This document shows positions 27,439 through 36,937 of a DNA stretch of 64,000 bases, piece after piece (positions within the stretch are counted from its first letter, which is position 1; every line of letters begins with the position of its first letter). Origin of the DNA: Isoptericola sp. BMS4 (GTDB taxonomy: Bacteria > Actinomycetota > Actinomycetes > Actinomycetales > Cellulomonadaceae); NCBI RefSeq assembly GCF_011634835.1, contig NZ_SIRP01000001.1:3096970-3160969 (forward strand). Direction: 5' to 3'. Position numbers and translations under genes: made by a program. The notes under the pieces were generated by a model. That model was not told the origin of the DNA. It was given only the letters and a program-made list of their open reading frames with translations, and did not search any database.

Positions 27439-27660
27439 ATGAGTGTTCTGGCGCATCGCATCGCGTTCGGCGAGCGCCTTCGCGATCTGCGGCAGGAGCG
27501 CGGCTGGGCCTCTCAGGAGGCCTTCGCGCATCACGTCGAGCTCGACCGCACCTACATCAGCGGGCTGGAACGCGGACGCCGCAACCCAACCCTGGACGTC
27601 ATCGTGAAGCTCGCACACGGGCTCGACGTGACGCCCTCTGAACTCCTCGCCACCCTGTAG
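27439..27660 (+). CDS. XRE-family HTH regulator
   Basis: 73 residues consisting almost wholly of one Cro/C1-type HTH (FGERLRDLRQERGWASQEAF, then TYISGLERGRRNPTLDVIVK). It is the size of a typical restriction-modification controller (C) protein or small phage repressor. A GTATC-NNN-AACGTT motif lies at 27420-27433, directly against the start codon, so it may bind there and control itself. It is the only plus-strand gene of the island. Confidence 0.85.
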   Translation: MSVLAHRIAFGERLRDLRQERGWASQEAFAHHVELDRTYISGLERGRRNPTLDVIVKLAHGLDVTPSELLATL

Positions 27661-27662
27661 TA

Positions 27663-27906
27663 CTACAGCCGTAGATCGCGACCGTGACCTGCGGTGATGT
27701 GTCTACGGAATCGCGCGGTGCGGGCTTTGGTCAGGATGAATTGCAGCAGCTCCTCGACTGCGCCAGACCCCACAAGGAGCGCGTCGTGCGCGCTCACGTC
27801 GATCGCACTCGGCTGTGACTATCGCTCCACTTGCGCCGCAGCTCCTCGCGGGCTTCGTCCGGTGTGGCCTCGCCGGCCAGGACGCGGCAGACGCTGTACA
27901 CGGCCC
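27663..27906 (-). pseudogene. decayed partial copy of the neighbouring antitoxin-like gene
   Basis: The minus strand encodes RVLAGEATPDEAREELRRKW, which mirrors RVLTGETSPEDAREELHRKW of the gene just upstream (27923-28606). It has no start in its frame and ends at a TGA (stop at 27796). That stop overlaps a GTG that opens a 44-residue reading (27663-27797) containing VEELLQFILTKARTARFRRH. The second reading may be the end of a former coupled gene or chance. No other homology is recognised. Confidence 0.45.
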
Positions 27907-27922
27907 TGGTCGGCCAGGGCAG

Positions 27923-28606
27923 CTACGTCACGGACGACGAGCGAGAGACCCGAGAGCGCGATCGTCGGATCTCGACGACAGGGGGCGTGGTCCCAACCGT
28001 CGACGCACGGCGAGGGTCCGCGGGGTCGCCGAAGATGAAGCGCGCGGGGCGGCCCACACGGATTGGAGCGTTGACGAGCCCCAAGAGAGGGCGCGTCTCG
28101 CCGTTGCGACGGAGCGGGTGCGTCCCGTCCGGATACGAGTGCCCCGTGTCCACCGACAACGGGATGACCACCCGCTCGTCGCCGTCCAACAGCAGCTGAT
28201 AGTGGTCACCTGATTCGGTCGAGAGCACCCAGGAGCCACCCTCGTCGACGTCGAGCCGGTCGCGGGTCTCGAGCTCTCTGCGGATCGGCATGTCCGGGTC
28301 GCTCTGGCCGCCGCCCCACTTCCGGTGCAGCTCCTCCCGTGCATCCTCCGGCGACGTCTCGCCGGTCAGGACGCGGCGGGAACGGTCCATGGCCTCCCCG
28401 CGCGGCTCCTCACATTCGAGCCGGTGACCGGCGCGGATCAGGGCCAGCTCGTCCTCGATGCCAGCGTCGTCGGGTGAATTGGTCGTCCTGACATCGCCTG
28501 CGCCACGCACGGCTTTCAACCGCTCAACTTCTGTCGCGTACGCGGGGTCGGTCTCCCGGCGCTCGCGGACGAACTCGTCGTGGTTCTTCAGGTCCGTCAG
28601 CTTCAT
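27923..28606 (-). CDS. unrecognised protein with antitoxin-like N-terminus
   Basis: 227 residues. The start MKLTDLKNHDEFVRERRETD resembles the first helices of HigA/XRE-type antitoxins, but no HTH follows. Near residues 78-98 is RRVLTGETSPEDAREELHRK, reminiscent of the short helical motif of VbhA-type antitoxins. The C-terminal half (GSWVLSTESGDHYQLLLDGD, then ...PARFIFGDP) looks like a small beta domain. The last ~17 residues are Arg/Ser-rich and may be a frame artefact. The ATG has GAGGAG 8 bases upstream. Function unknown; possible role as an antitoxin or inhibitor. Confidence 0.6.
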   Translation of the reverse strand: MKLTDLKNHDEFVRERRETDPAYATEVERLKAVRGAGDVRTTNSPDDAGIEDELALIRAGHRLECEEPRGEAMDRSRRVLTGETSPEDAREELHRKWGGGQSDPDMPIRRELETRDRLDVDEGGSWVLSTESGDHYQLLLDGDERVVIPLSVDTGHSYPDGTHPLRRNGETRPLLGLVNAPIRVGRPARFIFGDPADPRRASTVGTTPPVVEIRRSRSRVSRSSSVT

Positions 28607-28666
28607 GATGAGCACTCCTCGATCTGGCTGAGCGTATCAACAGTAAACGACCTGAGAGCAGTCAGG

Positions 28667-31600
28667 CTAAACAAGAACCCTCACGGTCTTACGGCGCTTG
28701 ACGCCATTCTTGACGATCTCAATGCGCTCAGCCTTCTCGAGGTGCTTGAACACCGTCTCGGCGGACGACGCACTGTTGACAGCGGCGGCATAGTCAAACG
28801 TTGCATCAGGCCCAGCCGTGAGCTGGTTGTACGGTTCCCCCAGGGAAGCGAGGATGCTCACGACATCGTCGTCGGAGAGGCCCTTGGCCAGCACCAGCTG
28901 GCGCATGACGGATTCCGCTGACTTCGTGACGCGTGCGATTCTCCGGATCTCATCCGAGGGCAGTTTGATCCGGTTCTTGTTGGCGAAACAACAGGCCGCA
29001 CGTAGCGAATGTTCATCGTCATCGGGAACGTACTCCGAGAGCTTGCCCACGACGGTCTTCTTCAGGCCGTCGTCGATCGAATCGCCCTCAAGGAACTCGG
29101 CAACGAAGCCCTCGACGATCTCAGGCTCGATGAACCTATCGACGCCCTTCGATACCTTGAACGCCTCGGACATGGCGTTCCACCCACCAGGCGCGAAGTG
29201 GGCGAAGGTCTCGAAGTCGTCGTCGAAGAGCCCTGCTTCGAGTCCATGGGCGAGAAGCTGATCCTTGCTGGGCTCAACCGGTGTGAGATCGAAGCCTTCC
29301 TCAGGGACAACCTGGCTGGCCAGAGCCACACGGGTACGTGCAGGCAGATGGGCCGAGGCGTTCAGAACCTTGATCGCGAGCTTCGCACGCTCGTCGTCGC
29401 CGACCTCCTCGACCTCCAACAGCTCGACCGGTCCGGAGTCGTCCGCCGAGGTGAGGAACGACGAGAGCGGTTGGTCGATGTCGTGCACAGCCTCGTACGA
29501 CGCAACGTTGGCTGTCGAGCACCTCACATGGTTTGCGTCGACGAGGAACGGCCACATCGTCTTAGGCACGTCGTTGAGCGACGAGACCTTCAGCGTCTCT
29601 GCGCCGCCGTCGATCACACTGTGCAGCTGCTCTTCCGTCCAGGCCTCCCCCTGCTCGTTCAGTACATCGACGAGCACCTGCTCGGACTGGACAAGACAGC
29701 TGCTTGCATCGTCCGCCTGCATGGCTACCAGGTAGTCCGCAATCCGCGCCTTGCAGTGCTCCCACACCTTCGGGTTCTTCCGGACCTCGTCGAGCGTCGG
29801 TACTTCGTCGATCCCGAGCGCCAGCTTCAGATTCGACACGCTGATGTCGTACATCCGAGCCCCGACGATGCGGTCTCGGAGCGGTTCGCTCAGAGCAGCC
29901 AGGTTGGGAACGACCAGATCAACAACCTTAAGCACCTCGAACAATCGCTCCGTCGTGTCATCGGCCTGGGGCCGCTTCACGGCGGTCAAGTGCGCATGGG
30001 ATGACCTGATCAGCTCGGACGCGTGCTCTCCGAAGTCGTAGGAGTCTGCGTGCTGCGCGCCGAGCAGCGCGGCATCGAACAGGCCGATACGAGTCTCTTC
30101 GTCGGGCAGCTCTGTATGAGCGGCCAGGTACTCGAAGACGTTCGCCCATGGGTGTCGCGCCAGCATCTCAACGAGACGCTCTGCGGCCACACCGGGCGTG
30201 TTCAGGAAAGCACTGAGGAACTCCCGTACCTGGTCGCTCTTCTGGTGGGCGACGATGAACGCGATCAGCCTCTCGGCGTCAGCACGCCGCTCGCGGAGAA
30301 GGAAGTCAGCCACCTCGATATTCAATGCGCTCACTGTGTTCGTGAAGTCGTCCGGGACCTGTGCCATCAGGTTGTTCAGAGCGTTCTTCGACGTGAAGTG
30401 ATAGTCGAGATACATCTCGCTAGGCTGGACGCTGTGGTTGTAGAAGTGAGCGACGTCAACACCGGTGAACTTGCCGTAGAAAATCGCTGAGTACTCCGCG
30501 AAGTTTCGGGTGATGAATCCCTTCCGAACCAGATCACGTGCGAGCTCAGAGCAAATATTTCCTTCGATCAACTGATCGAACGGAATCCTGTCGCTCGGAA
30601 CGCGTTCGTATCGAGCAAGGTCGGCGAAATCAGCACCACGAAGCATCGAGACGTCGTCATCATATTGAGCCATGACACCAGCGAATTCCTCAGGCGTCGG
30701 ATCTACCCAGTGTTCTGCGTGCCTCAATTCTGGGAAGAGCCTGTCAATTCGGGCCGCATCAACTGACGTCCTCTGATTGTTTGGGTACCGGAGACTGAAT
30801 GCGCAGGTTTCAGCGACCAGCGCCCAGAACTCCACGTCTTTAGTCTCGCCGAGCGTGAATGTTTGGTCGCCGACCAAGATGACAACCTGGTTGTCGTTGT
30901 ACACACTCACGAACATGTTCTTCATGTCCTTCAACCGCTCACCAAGCACTGCCGCAGTCTTGTGCCGGAGATTGCGTGTCTCCTCGACCCGGTTTCTGGC
31001 CCGACGTCGCGACTGCAGGTATTCGATCAGCGCGCGGACCTCGTCTCGGTGGAGCCGTTCGAGTTCGTCGAGAGTGCTGGTTCGCTGGGCGATCTTCTCG
31101 AAGTCCGCCATGTGGAAGTTCTTGTACACCACCAACGCGAACAAGTGATCGGCAGTCATTGCCGGTGCGGGAGTCTTGGTCCAAAGCAGGCGCTCGACGA
31201 ACACTGCGAACTCGTTGCAGATGTTGATCATCAAGCGCATGTCCGTCGTGTGCTTTGCGACGAGGTCCACCAGTGGACGCGAAACGAAGTCGTCGGGAAA
31301 ACCCAATTCCTTCAGCGCTTCGGCAAGATGGTCACGCGCGTTCCGGTGCGAGAGGAAGGGAACGATCGGGATGACCAGTTCAAAGAACTTGGTGCGGTTG
31401 GCCCGCCGCACGGCCTCGGCCGCGAGGTCAGGCTTCGACTCGACGGCCCTCGCGGTGGCGTCGGCCCTCTTCTCGTCGTCCGCTTCTCCGGTCGGCGTCC
31501 CGTCAACTTTGGGCGCTTCCTTCGCGCCGAGCTGCTCGAACAGGCTGTCTTTGATGGCGTAGATGAACCGCAGAGGCCGATCCTTGTTCGCCCACTGGGC

Positions 31601-32401
31601 CGAGGCGTTCACGAGGGTGTTGAGCTCACGGAGGGAGTCGAAGATTTGCGGGTCGTCGAAGCGATCCAGGTCTTCGAAGATCACGAACTCAGGATTGGCC
31701 TTGTCAAAGAATGCGACGATCTCGTCGAGGAAGCTGTCGAAGTAGGTGCTTGGGCTCTCGTCCAGTGCGATCTTGGTTCCAGCAGTCGCTACCTCGGAGA
31801 CAATCCGATCCCCGACCAGCCATCGGAGCGACCACACAACTCCCACCATGAGCACGAAGAACACGAGGATGAGACCGACCTGCGTGGGCACGCTCGCCTG
31901 GGCTCCTGGCCAGTCAGCGGGAGGCTGCACGCCGAGCAACCACAGGAGAACAAGCGTCGCACTCGAGACACCGAGCGCCTGCCACAGCGCGCGCCACTTG
32001 GTGAGCGGGTTTCGGCGTGCAACTCTGGAACCGCGGAGCCGTCCAGGCTTCAGCCGGTAGACGAGTTGCTTGACGAGCTCTTTCTGGATCCGATTGGTGA
32101 GGTCCTCGTCGTCATCGTCGGGCCCGAGCGTACTGATGCTGATCCGAACCGTCTTCGACTTGTGATTCTCTTCGAACTGGTCAAGAACGCTGGACTTGCC
32201 GACGCCGTACCTGCCGGTCAGCGCGATGTTCCGGTTCCTCTTCTCCTGGACGGCCTCCTCGAGGTGCCGCACGTAGAGGTCGTGGTGATCCCCCTTGAAA
32301 TCAGGGGCAAGAGTTCGGAGTTCGATCTTCTTCGAGGCGTCCGAGTCCTTCACCCCGGTCTCCGCCCCCTCGTCAGGTTCCTCATCACTCTGCTTCGTCA
32401 T
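28667..32401 (-). CDS. membrane P-loop NTPase (KAP/YobI-like), 1244 aa
   Basis: Walker A is TGRYGVGKSS (residues 62-71) and Walker B is FVIFEDLDRF (239-248). Between them lie two membrane helices (about 144-158 and 175-196), an arrangement found in KAP and YobI-type NTPases, whose ATPase domain is split by transmembrane segments. Residues 300-330 are charged. The remaining ~900 residues are helical, with no recognised catalytic motif, and may be a sensor or scaffold. It starts inside the stop of the XRE gene (ATGA), which in turn overlaps hsdR. Codon use is less GC-rich than in housekeeping genes. KAP-like NTPases occur in several anti-phage systems, so a defence role is inferred. Confidence 0.8.
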   Translation of the reverse strand: MTKQSDEEPDEGAETGVKDSDASKKIELRTLAPDFKGDHHDLYVRHLEEAVQEKRNRNIALTGRYGVGKSSVLDQFEENHKSKTVRISISTLGPDDDDEDLTNRIQKELVKQLVYRLKPGRLRGSRVARRNPLTKWRALWQALGVSSATLVLLWLLGVQPPADWPGAQASVPTQVGLILVFFVLMVGVVWSLRWLVGDRIVSEVATAGTKIALDESPSTYFDSFLDEIVAFFDKANPEFVIFEDLDRFDDPQIFDSLRELNTLVNASAQWANKDRPLRFIYAIKDSLFEQLGAKEAPKVDGTPTGEADDEKRADATARAVESKPDLAAEAVRRANRTKFFELVIPIVPFLSHRNARDHLAEALKELGFPDDFVSRPLVDLVAKHTTDMRLMINICNEFAVFVERLLWTKTPAPAMTADHLFALVVYKNFHMADFEKIAQRTSTLDELERLHRDEVRALIEYLQSRRRARNRVEETRNLRHKTAAVLGERLKDMKNMFVSVYNDNQVVILVGDQTFTLGETKDVEFWALVAETCAFSLRYPNNQRTSVDAARIDRLFPELRHAEHWVDPTPEEFAGVMAQYDDDVSMLRGADFADLARYERVPSDRIPFDQLIEGNICSELARDLVRKGFITRNFAEYSAIFYGKFTGVDVAHFYNHSVQPSEMYLDYHFTSKNALNNLMAQVPDDFTNTVSALNIEVADFLLRERRADAERLIAFIVAHQKSDQVREFLSAFLNTPGVAAERLVEMLARHPWANVFEYLAAHTELPDEETRIGLFDAALLGAQHADSYDFGEHASELIRSSHAHLTAVKRPQADDTTERLFEVLKVVDLVVPNLAALSEPLRDRIVGARMYDISVSNLKLALGIDEVPTLDEVRKNPKVWEHCKARIADYLVAMQADDASSCLVQSEQVLVDVLNEQGEAWTEEQLHSVIDGGAETLKVSSLNDVPKTMWPFLVDANHVRCSTANVASYEAVHDIDQPLSSFLTSADDSGPVELLEVEEVGDDERAKLAIKVLNASAHLPARTRVALASQVVPEEGFDLTPVEPSKDQLLAHGLEAGLFDDDFETFAHFAPGGWNAMSEAFKVSKGVDRFIEPEIVEGFVAEFLEGDSIDDGLKKTVVGKLSEYVPDDDEHSLRAACCFANKNRIKLPSDEIRRIARVTKSAESVMRQLVLAKGLSDDDVVSILASLGEPYNQLTAGPDATFDYAAAVNSASSAETVFKHLEKAERIEIVKNGVKRRKTVRVLV

Positions 32402-32619
32402 TCTGCGTCCGTCTGCTGGTCCTTCAGCTCGAGCCTCAGGCCGAGCGCCTTAGCGATGCTGGCGATGGTCGACGTCGTCACGTCGTTGTTCGCCTCGACG
32501 CGCGCGATCGTGGGGCGGGACACCCCGGCCTTCTCGCCGAGCTCCGTCTGAGACCACCCCTTCTTCTTGCGTGCGTCGCGGATGACGTCGCCGAAACCAG
32601 CCTGCTCTGCCTCGTTCAT
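32398..32619 (-). CDS. XRE-family HTH regulator embedded in the hsd operon
   Basis: 73 residues with one Cro/C1-type HTH (IRDARKKKGWSQTELGEKAG, VSRPTIARVEANNDVTTSTI) and the tail IASIAKALGLRLELKDQQTD typical of HigA-like or C-protein regulators. Its ATG overlaps the hsdR stop and its stop overlaps the NTPase start, both as ATGA. It probably tunes expression of the operon. A dyad with GTATC-NNN-AACGTT sits upstream of hsdM and is a candidate target. Confidence 0.88.
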   Translation of the reverse strand: MNEAEQAGFGDVIRDARKKKGWSQTELGEKAGVSRPTIARVEANNDVTTSTIASIAKALGLRLELKDQQTDAE

Positions 32620-35600
32620 CGCTCCAGCGCTCCCGCGTCGCTCGGCGGATCCTGCTCCCCATGGACCTGAGCATGAAGAGCATCTGCTGCGATGTCGGCG
32701 ATCTGATCGACGAACGCGGGATCGGTCATGTACGACTGGATCTCCTTCGACTCCTGCACGGTCTTGAACACGGCGAGGCCGACGGCGTTGCTGAAGCCGT
32801 CGGAGGCCTTCAGCTGCGCGACGGTATTGCTCTTCGCCATCGCCACGGCCTCCTCGTTCTCGTCGAGGAAGCCCCAGAGCGTCGTGATGAAGCCCGAGAC
32901 GCTCTCCGGGCGCACGTCGACGCCCTTGGCCTGGAACATCTCGTTGACCTTGTCGATGGCCTCGTCCAGCGGGCCGCGCGGCGGGGTCGTGGATGAGCCG
33001 TGCTCGCCGTCGAACCCCGGGAGCTCGAGGCCGTCGTCGCTGCCGGCGCTGAGCGAGTGGTCCTCCTCGATGGCCGACGGCACCAGCTGGACGCCGGTGA
33101 GCTGCACGCCCTCGAGGTAGCTGAGGTCGTAGCCGCCGTCGTCGAGATGGAGGTTGCGGTCCAGCAGCGTCGTGAGGATCGCGCGGCGGTGCAGCTCGGG
33201 ATCCTGGTAGTCGACGATCTGGCTGAGGAACTGCCAGGCGCTGCGGTAGGCGTGGACGTCCGCGCGGAAGCTCTTCAGCGCCTCGAGTCGGTCCTTGTCC
33301 TTGGCGAGGACCGCTCGACGGCGCTGCCCCGTCCAGCGGTTCTTGATCGGCGACAGAGCCCTGGCGATCGTCTCACCGCCTGCCTCGGTGAGGTAGGCAT
33401 CAGCGATGGCATCCATGTCGCTCTGGGTGTAGAGATCGGCGGAGTCCAGCCGCTCGCCGATCGTGTACAGCGCGTTGGGATCGACGTCGCCGGTGACGTG
33501 GGCGTCGGAGTAGTAGAGCTTGAAGTCCTCCTGGATACTCGCCGGCGTGTTCTTGAAGTCGACGACCATCGGGGCGCTCTTGCCCGGGTAGATGCGGTTC
33601 AGCCTGGACAGGGTCTGGACCGTCGCGATCCCCGAGAGCTTCTTGTCGACGTACATCGCCATCAGGCGCGGCTCGTCAAAGCCGGTCTGGAACTTGTTCG
33701 CGACGATGAGGACCCGGAAGATGCCCTCCTCACGGAAGGCCCTGGCGGCATCACTCCTGTCGTTCTCCGAGACCTCGGTGACAGACCGACCGGCCTCGTC
33801 GGTGAGCGCGCCGGAGAACGCCACCAGCGTGCTCATGTCCGTGTAGCCCTGCGCCTCGATGTAGGCGTTCATCTTCCGCGACCAGCCGAGCGCCTCCTGT
33901 CGCGTGGACGTGACGACCATGGCGCGTGCCTCGCCGTCGAGCATGTCCATGACGTTGCGCCGGAAGTGCTCGACGACGACCCGCACCTTCTGCGCGATCG
34001 CGGTCGAGTGCAGCTGGGCATAGCGGACGATGGCGGTGACGGCCTCGCCGGTGTTGACCTGGATCTCGGCGTCGGCGTCCTTGAGCGAGTTCTTCACCCG
34101 GAGGAACATGTCGTAGGTCGAGTAGTTCGACAGCACATCGAGGATGAAGCCCTCCTCGATCGCCTGCGCCATCGTGTACGTGTCGAAGGCCTCCCAGCGG
34201 CCGTCGCGCTCGGTGCCGAACAGACGCAGCGTCTTCGCCTTCGGCGTCGCCGTGAGCGCGACGAAGGTGATGTTGCTCGACGCGGCGATGGCGGAGTCCT
34301 TGGCGGCCAGAAGGTCCTCGGCGCTGATGTCCTCGTCCGGATCCACCTCGACGTCGACGAGGAGCTCCTTGAGCTTCTTGGACGCGGTCCCGGACTGCGA
34401 GGAGTGTGCCTCGTCGGCGACCACGGCCCAGCGCCGGCCGTGCAGCTCCTGGCTGTCCTCGATGAGCTTCATGACCTCGGGGAAGGTCTGCAGGGTGCAG
34501 GTGATGATGTGATCGCCCTCGAGCAGCGCCTTCTTCAGCTGCGGCGACTTCGCCCCGGACTTCTCGCCCACCGCGACGACGAGCCCCTTGCTCGACTGGA
34601 CGAGGTTCATGTCGTCGCGGATGTTCTCGTCGAGCACCGTGCGGTCGGTGACGACGATGACGGAGTCGAAGGTCGACTTCGAGTCCTGGTCCATGTGGCG
34701 GATCAGACGATGGCTGAGCCACGCGATCGTCTTCGTCTTGCCCGAACCTGCCGAGTGCCAGATCAGGTAGCGCTGACCCGGGCCACGGGCCTCGATGTCG
34801 GCCACGACACGCTCCACGGCGCGCAGCTGGTGGAAGCGCGGGAAGATCAGTCGGCCGTCGTCCTTCTTGCCCGACTTCCCCGGCTCGAACAGCGCGAAGT
34901 CCTTGAGGATGCGCATGAACGTCGGCCGCGCGAGGATCTCACGCCACAGGTAGTCGGTCGACGAACCGGTGGACGAGGGCGGGTTGCCCTCGTGGCCGTC
35001 GTCGCCCCGGTTGAACGGCAGGAACACCGTATCCTCGCCCTGCAGCTTCGTCGCCATGTACACGAGGTCGTTGGACACGGCGAAGTGGACCAGAGCACGG
35101 CCCGGCGCGAGCAGCGGCCTCGAACGGCCGGGCTTGCGGTCCTCCTTGTACTGCCGGATGGCGTCGTTGATCGACTGCGTGTTGTCGGTCTTCAGCTCGA
35201 GCGTGGCCACCGGGAGACCGTTGGCCGTCAGCACGACATCGATCGACTCGTTCGTCCTCGTGTCGAAGCGCACCTGCCGCAGGACGCGCAGACGGACCGC
35301 GTCCGCCGCCTCCAGGACCTCTGCCAGGTTCGGATTCGCCGGCGGGAACTCCATCATCGCCCCGAACCTCGCCGCCGGACGGCCGATCTGCGCGTAGGTG
35401 AAGCCCTTGCGCAGCGCCCCGAGCAGCCCGCCCACCGGGTGCCCCGTGGTCGGGTCCATCCTCGTGGCCTTCGCGAGCTCCTTCGTGATGTGCTGGAGCA
35501 GCTTGCGCTCCGCGTCGACCCGCTCGTCGCCGACGAGGTCCCCGGGGACGGCCTTCTCGTACTCCTCGGGGTACTGAGACGCCAGCCAGTACAGCGCATC

Positions 35601-35732
35601 GCCGGGCACCATCGCGAGGCCCACGTCCCAGCCGATCGGCTTGCCCTCATCCTCGTACAGCCAGCCGCGCCCGGCCAGCTCCGCGCAGAGGTTCTCCTCG
35701 AACTCGCGCTCCATCAGCTGGGCGTTGCTCAT
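32616..35732 (-). CDS. hsdR: type I restriction enzyme subunit R
   Basis: 1038 residues. The N-terminal PD-(D/E)XK nuclease has Asp165 in NESIDVVLT and ELK at 179-181. The SF2 motor follows with Walker A HSAGSGKT (326-333), DEAH at 440-443 and the LTATPK motif. A helical C-terminal domain binds the methylase core. HsdR translocates and cuts unmethylated DNA with HsdM and HsdS. Length is normal and no motif is missing. Start and stop overlap hsdS and xre by 4 bases each. Confidence 0.95.
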   Translation of the reverse strand: MSNAQLMEREFEENLCAELAGRGWLYEDEGKPIGWDVGLAMVPGDALYWLASQYPEEYEKAVPGDLVGDERVDAERKLLQHITKELAKATRMDPTTGHPVGGLLGALRKGFTYAQIGRPAARFGAMMEFPPANPNLAEVLEAADAVRLRVLRQVRFDTRTNESIDVVLTANGLPVATLELKTDNTQSINDAIRQYKEDRKPGRSRPLLAPGRALVHFAVSNDLVYMATKLQGEDTVFLPFNRGDDGHEGNPPSSTGSSTDYLWREILARPTFMRILKDFALFEPGKSGKKDDGRLIFPRFHQLRAVERVVADIEARGPGQRYLIWHSAGSGKTKTIAWLSHRLIRHMDQDSKSTFDSVIVVTDRTVLDENIRDDMNLVQSSKGLVVAVGEKSGAKSPQLKKALLEGDHIITCTLQTFPEVMKLIEDSQELHGRRWAVVADEAHSSQSGTASKKLKELLVDVEVDPDEDISAEDLLAAKDSAIAASSNITFVALTATPKAKTLRLFGTERDGRWEAFDTYTMAQAIEEGFILDVLSNYSTYDMFLRVKNSLKDADAEIQVNTGEAVTAIVRYAQLHSTAIAQKVRVVVEHFRRNVMDMLDGEARAMVVTSTRQEALGWSRKMNAYIEAQGYTDMSTLVAFSGALTDEAGRSVTEVSENDRSDAARAFREEGIFRVLIVANKFQTGFDEPRLMAMYVDKKLSGIATVQTLSRLNRIYPGKSAPMVVDFKNTPASIQEDFKLYYSDAHVTGDVDPNALYTIGERLDSADLYTQSDMDAIADAYLTEAGGETIARALSPIKNRWTGQRRRAVLAKDKDRLEALKSFRADVHAYRSAWQFLSQIVDYQDPELHRRAILTTLLDRNLHLDDGGYDLSYLEGVQLTGVQLVPSAIEEDHSLSAGSDDGLELPGFDGEHGSSTTPPRGPLDEAIDKVNEMFQAKGVDVRPESVSGFITTLWGFLDENEEAVAMAKSNTVAQLKASDGFSNAVGLAVFKTVQESKEIQSYMTDPAFVDQIADIAADALHAQVHGEQDPPSDAGALER

Positions 35733-36937
35733 GCGACTTCCTTCTTGCCGGTGACGACATCGGTGATAAGCGCCGCGCGACGCTCGAGGAGCAGGGACTT
35801 GAGATCAGCGACCTTCGCCAGCATGGCGTCGATCCTGCCGGTGACCTCGTCGAGGTGATCAACAGTTGCGCGTTGGATATCGAGACTGACTACTGGAATG
35901 CGCTGTTGTCCCAATTTTGATCGAGAAATGCGCTGGCGAGTCGAACCGCCTTGAAGACTCTCGATTAGAGTTCGGAATCGACCGCTGTTGAGAACATATT
36001 CGAGGTAGGCTGGGATCATCTTTTCCCGATCGGCGCGCACCACAGCAACATCGACTACCGTGATCGTGCGACCGAGTCCGGTTGGCAGAACACACGCTCG
36101 GCCAATTGGGTCCGGCATACGAGCGATGAGCACGTCACCAGGGACGACCTCTCTGCATGCAAGGCGGTCGAATGCTTCCTGGTTCACGCGACGGTCGGAT
36201 TTATCAAGGAACTTCCCAACGCCAATGTCCGCAAGCTGAAGTAGCCGAATATCGCCGTTCGGATCCTGATCCTTGCTCTCGACCCAGTCTCCGTCGAAGA
36301 AGTTCTCGGAGTTTGATGCAAACGCAAGCGGAACTGTCGAACCGTTGAAATGCTTGTCGACTGCCTCCATCACGACCGACTCGCGCCGAGCATTGAGTTC
36401 CCCTGCAAGCTCGTCCATCTTGCCCAGCATCGCGTCGATCTCGCCGGTTTCGCGGTCGAGGTAGTCGGCGATGGTGACCTGCTTCCTGGGCTCCGCATTA
36501 AAGAGTCGATGCTCCTGTACGAAACGCGGCGCGATGCGGCGAAGGTTGCCCACACCTTGAAGAGAATGTGCGCCTTCGTCGAGGAACGGCAGGCTCTGAG
36601 CGACGTAGCAGAGGTAGCGTGCGTCGACTCCCGGGCGTGGTCGAACGACATGTACCTCAGTTGTTGCGAGCCCGATCGTCGTGGGGATGTCCGCAACAAT
36701 CGACCGACCGGCTTCGAACGTCGGAGTGATCTTCGGGATGAGAACGTCACCGCGCCTGAACGGGGTGTAGCTCAGCTTCTTGGACCACGCGATCGTGCGG
36801 GAAAAGTCTGCCCGCCCACCGGGCCACACAGCTTCCAGCGGCATGAACGTCAGCTTCGCCCCCTCGTTGAGGGTCTGGAGCTCAGGCGTCGCCGGATTGA
36901 CCTCACCGTGCTTCCACAGCGGCGCAGTCTCACGCAT
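35729..36937 (-). CDS. hsdS: type I restriction enzyme specificity subunit S
   Basis: 402 residues with two target-recognition domains. Each is followed by a conserved helix: IADYLDRETGEIDAMLGKMD after TRD1 (near residues 155-175) and VDHLDEVTGRIDAMLAKVAD near the C-terminus. The near-repeat of these helices sets the spacing of the bipartite target. The target itself cannot be predicted. The second TRD (about 35860-36300) is clearly lower in GC than hsdM and hsdR, a sign of domain exchange. It overlaps hsdM by 8 bases and hsdR by 4. Confidence 0.93.
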   Translation of the reverse strand: MRETAPLWKHGEVNPATPELQTLNEGAKLTFMPLEAVWPGGRADFSRTIAWSKKLSYTPFRRGDVLIPKITPTFEAGRSIVADIPTTIGLATTEVHVVRPRPGVDARYLCYVAQSLPFLDEGAHSLQGVGNLRRIAPRFVQEHRLFNAEPRKQVTIADYLDRETGEIDAMLGKMDELAGELNARRESVVMEAVDKHFNGSTVPLAFASNSENFFDGDWVESKDQDPNGDIRLLQLADIGVGKFLDKSDRRVNQEAFDRLACREVVPGDVLIARMPDPIGRACVLPTGLGRTITVVDVAVVRADREKMIPAYLEYVLNSGRFRTLIESLQGGSTRQRISRSKLGQQRIPVVSLDIQRATVDHLDEVTGRIDAMLAKVADLKSLLLERRAALITDVVTGKKEVA

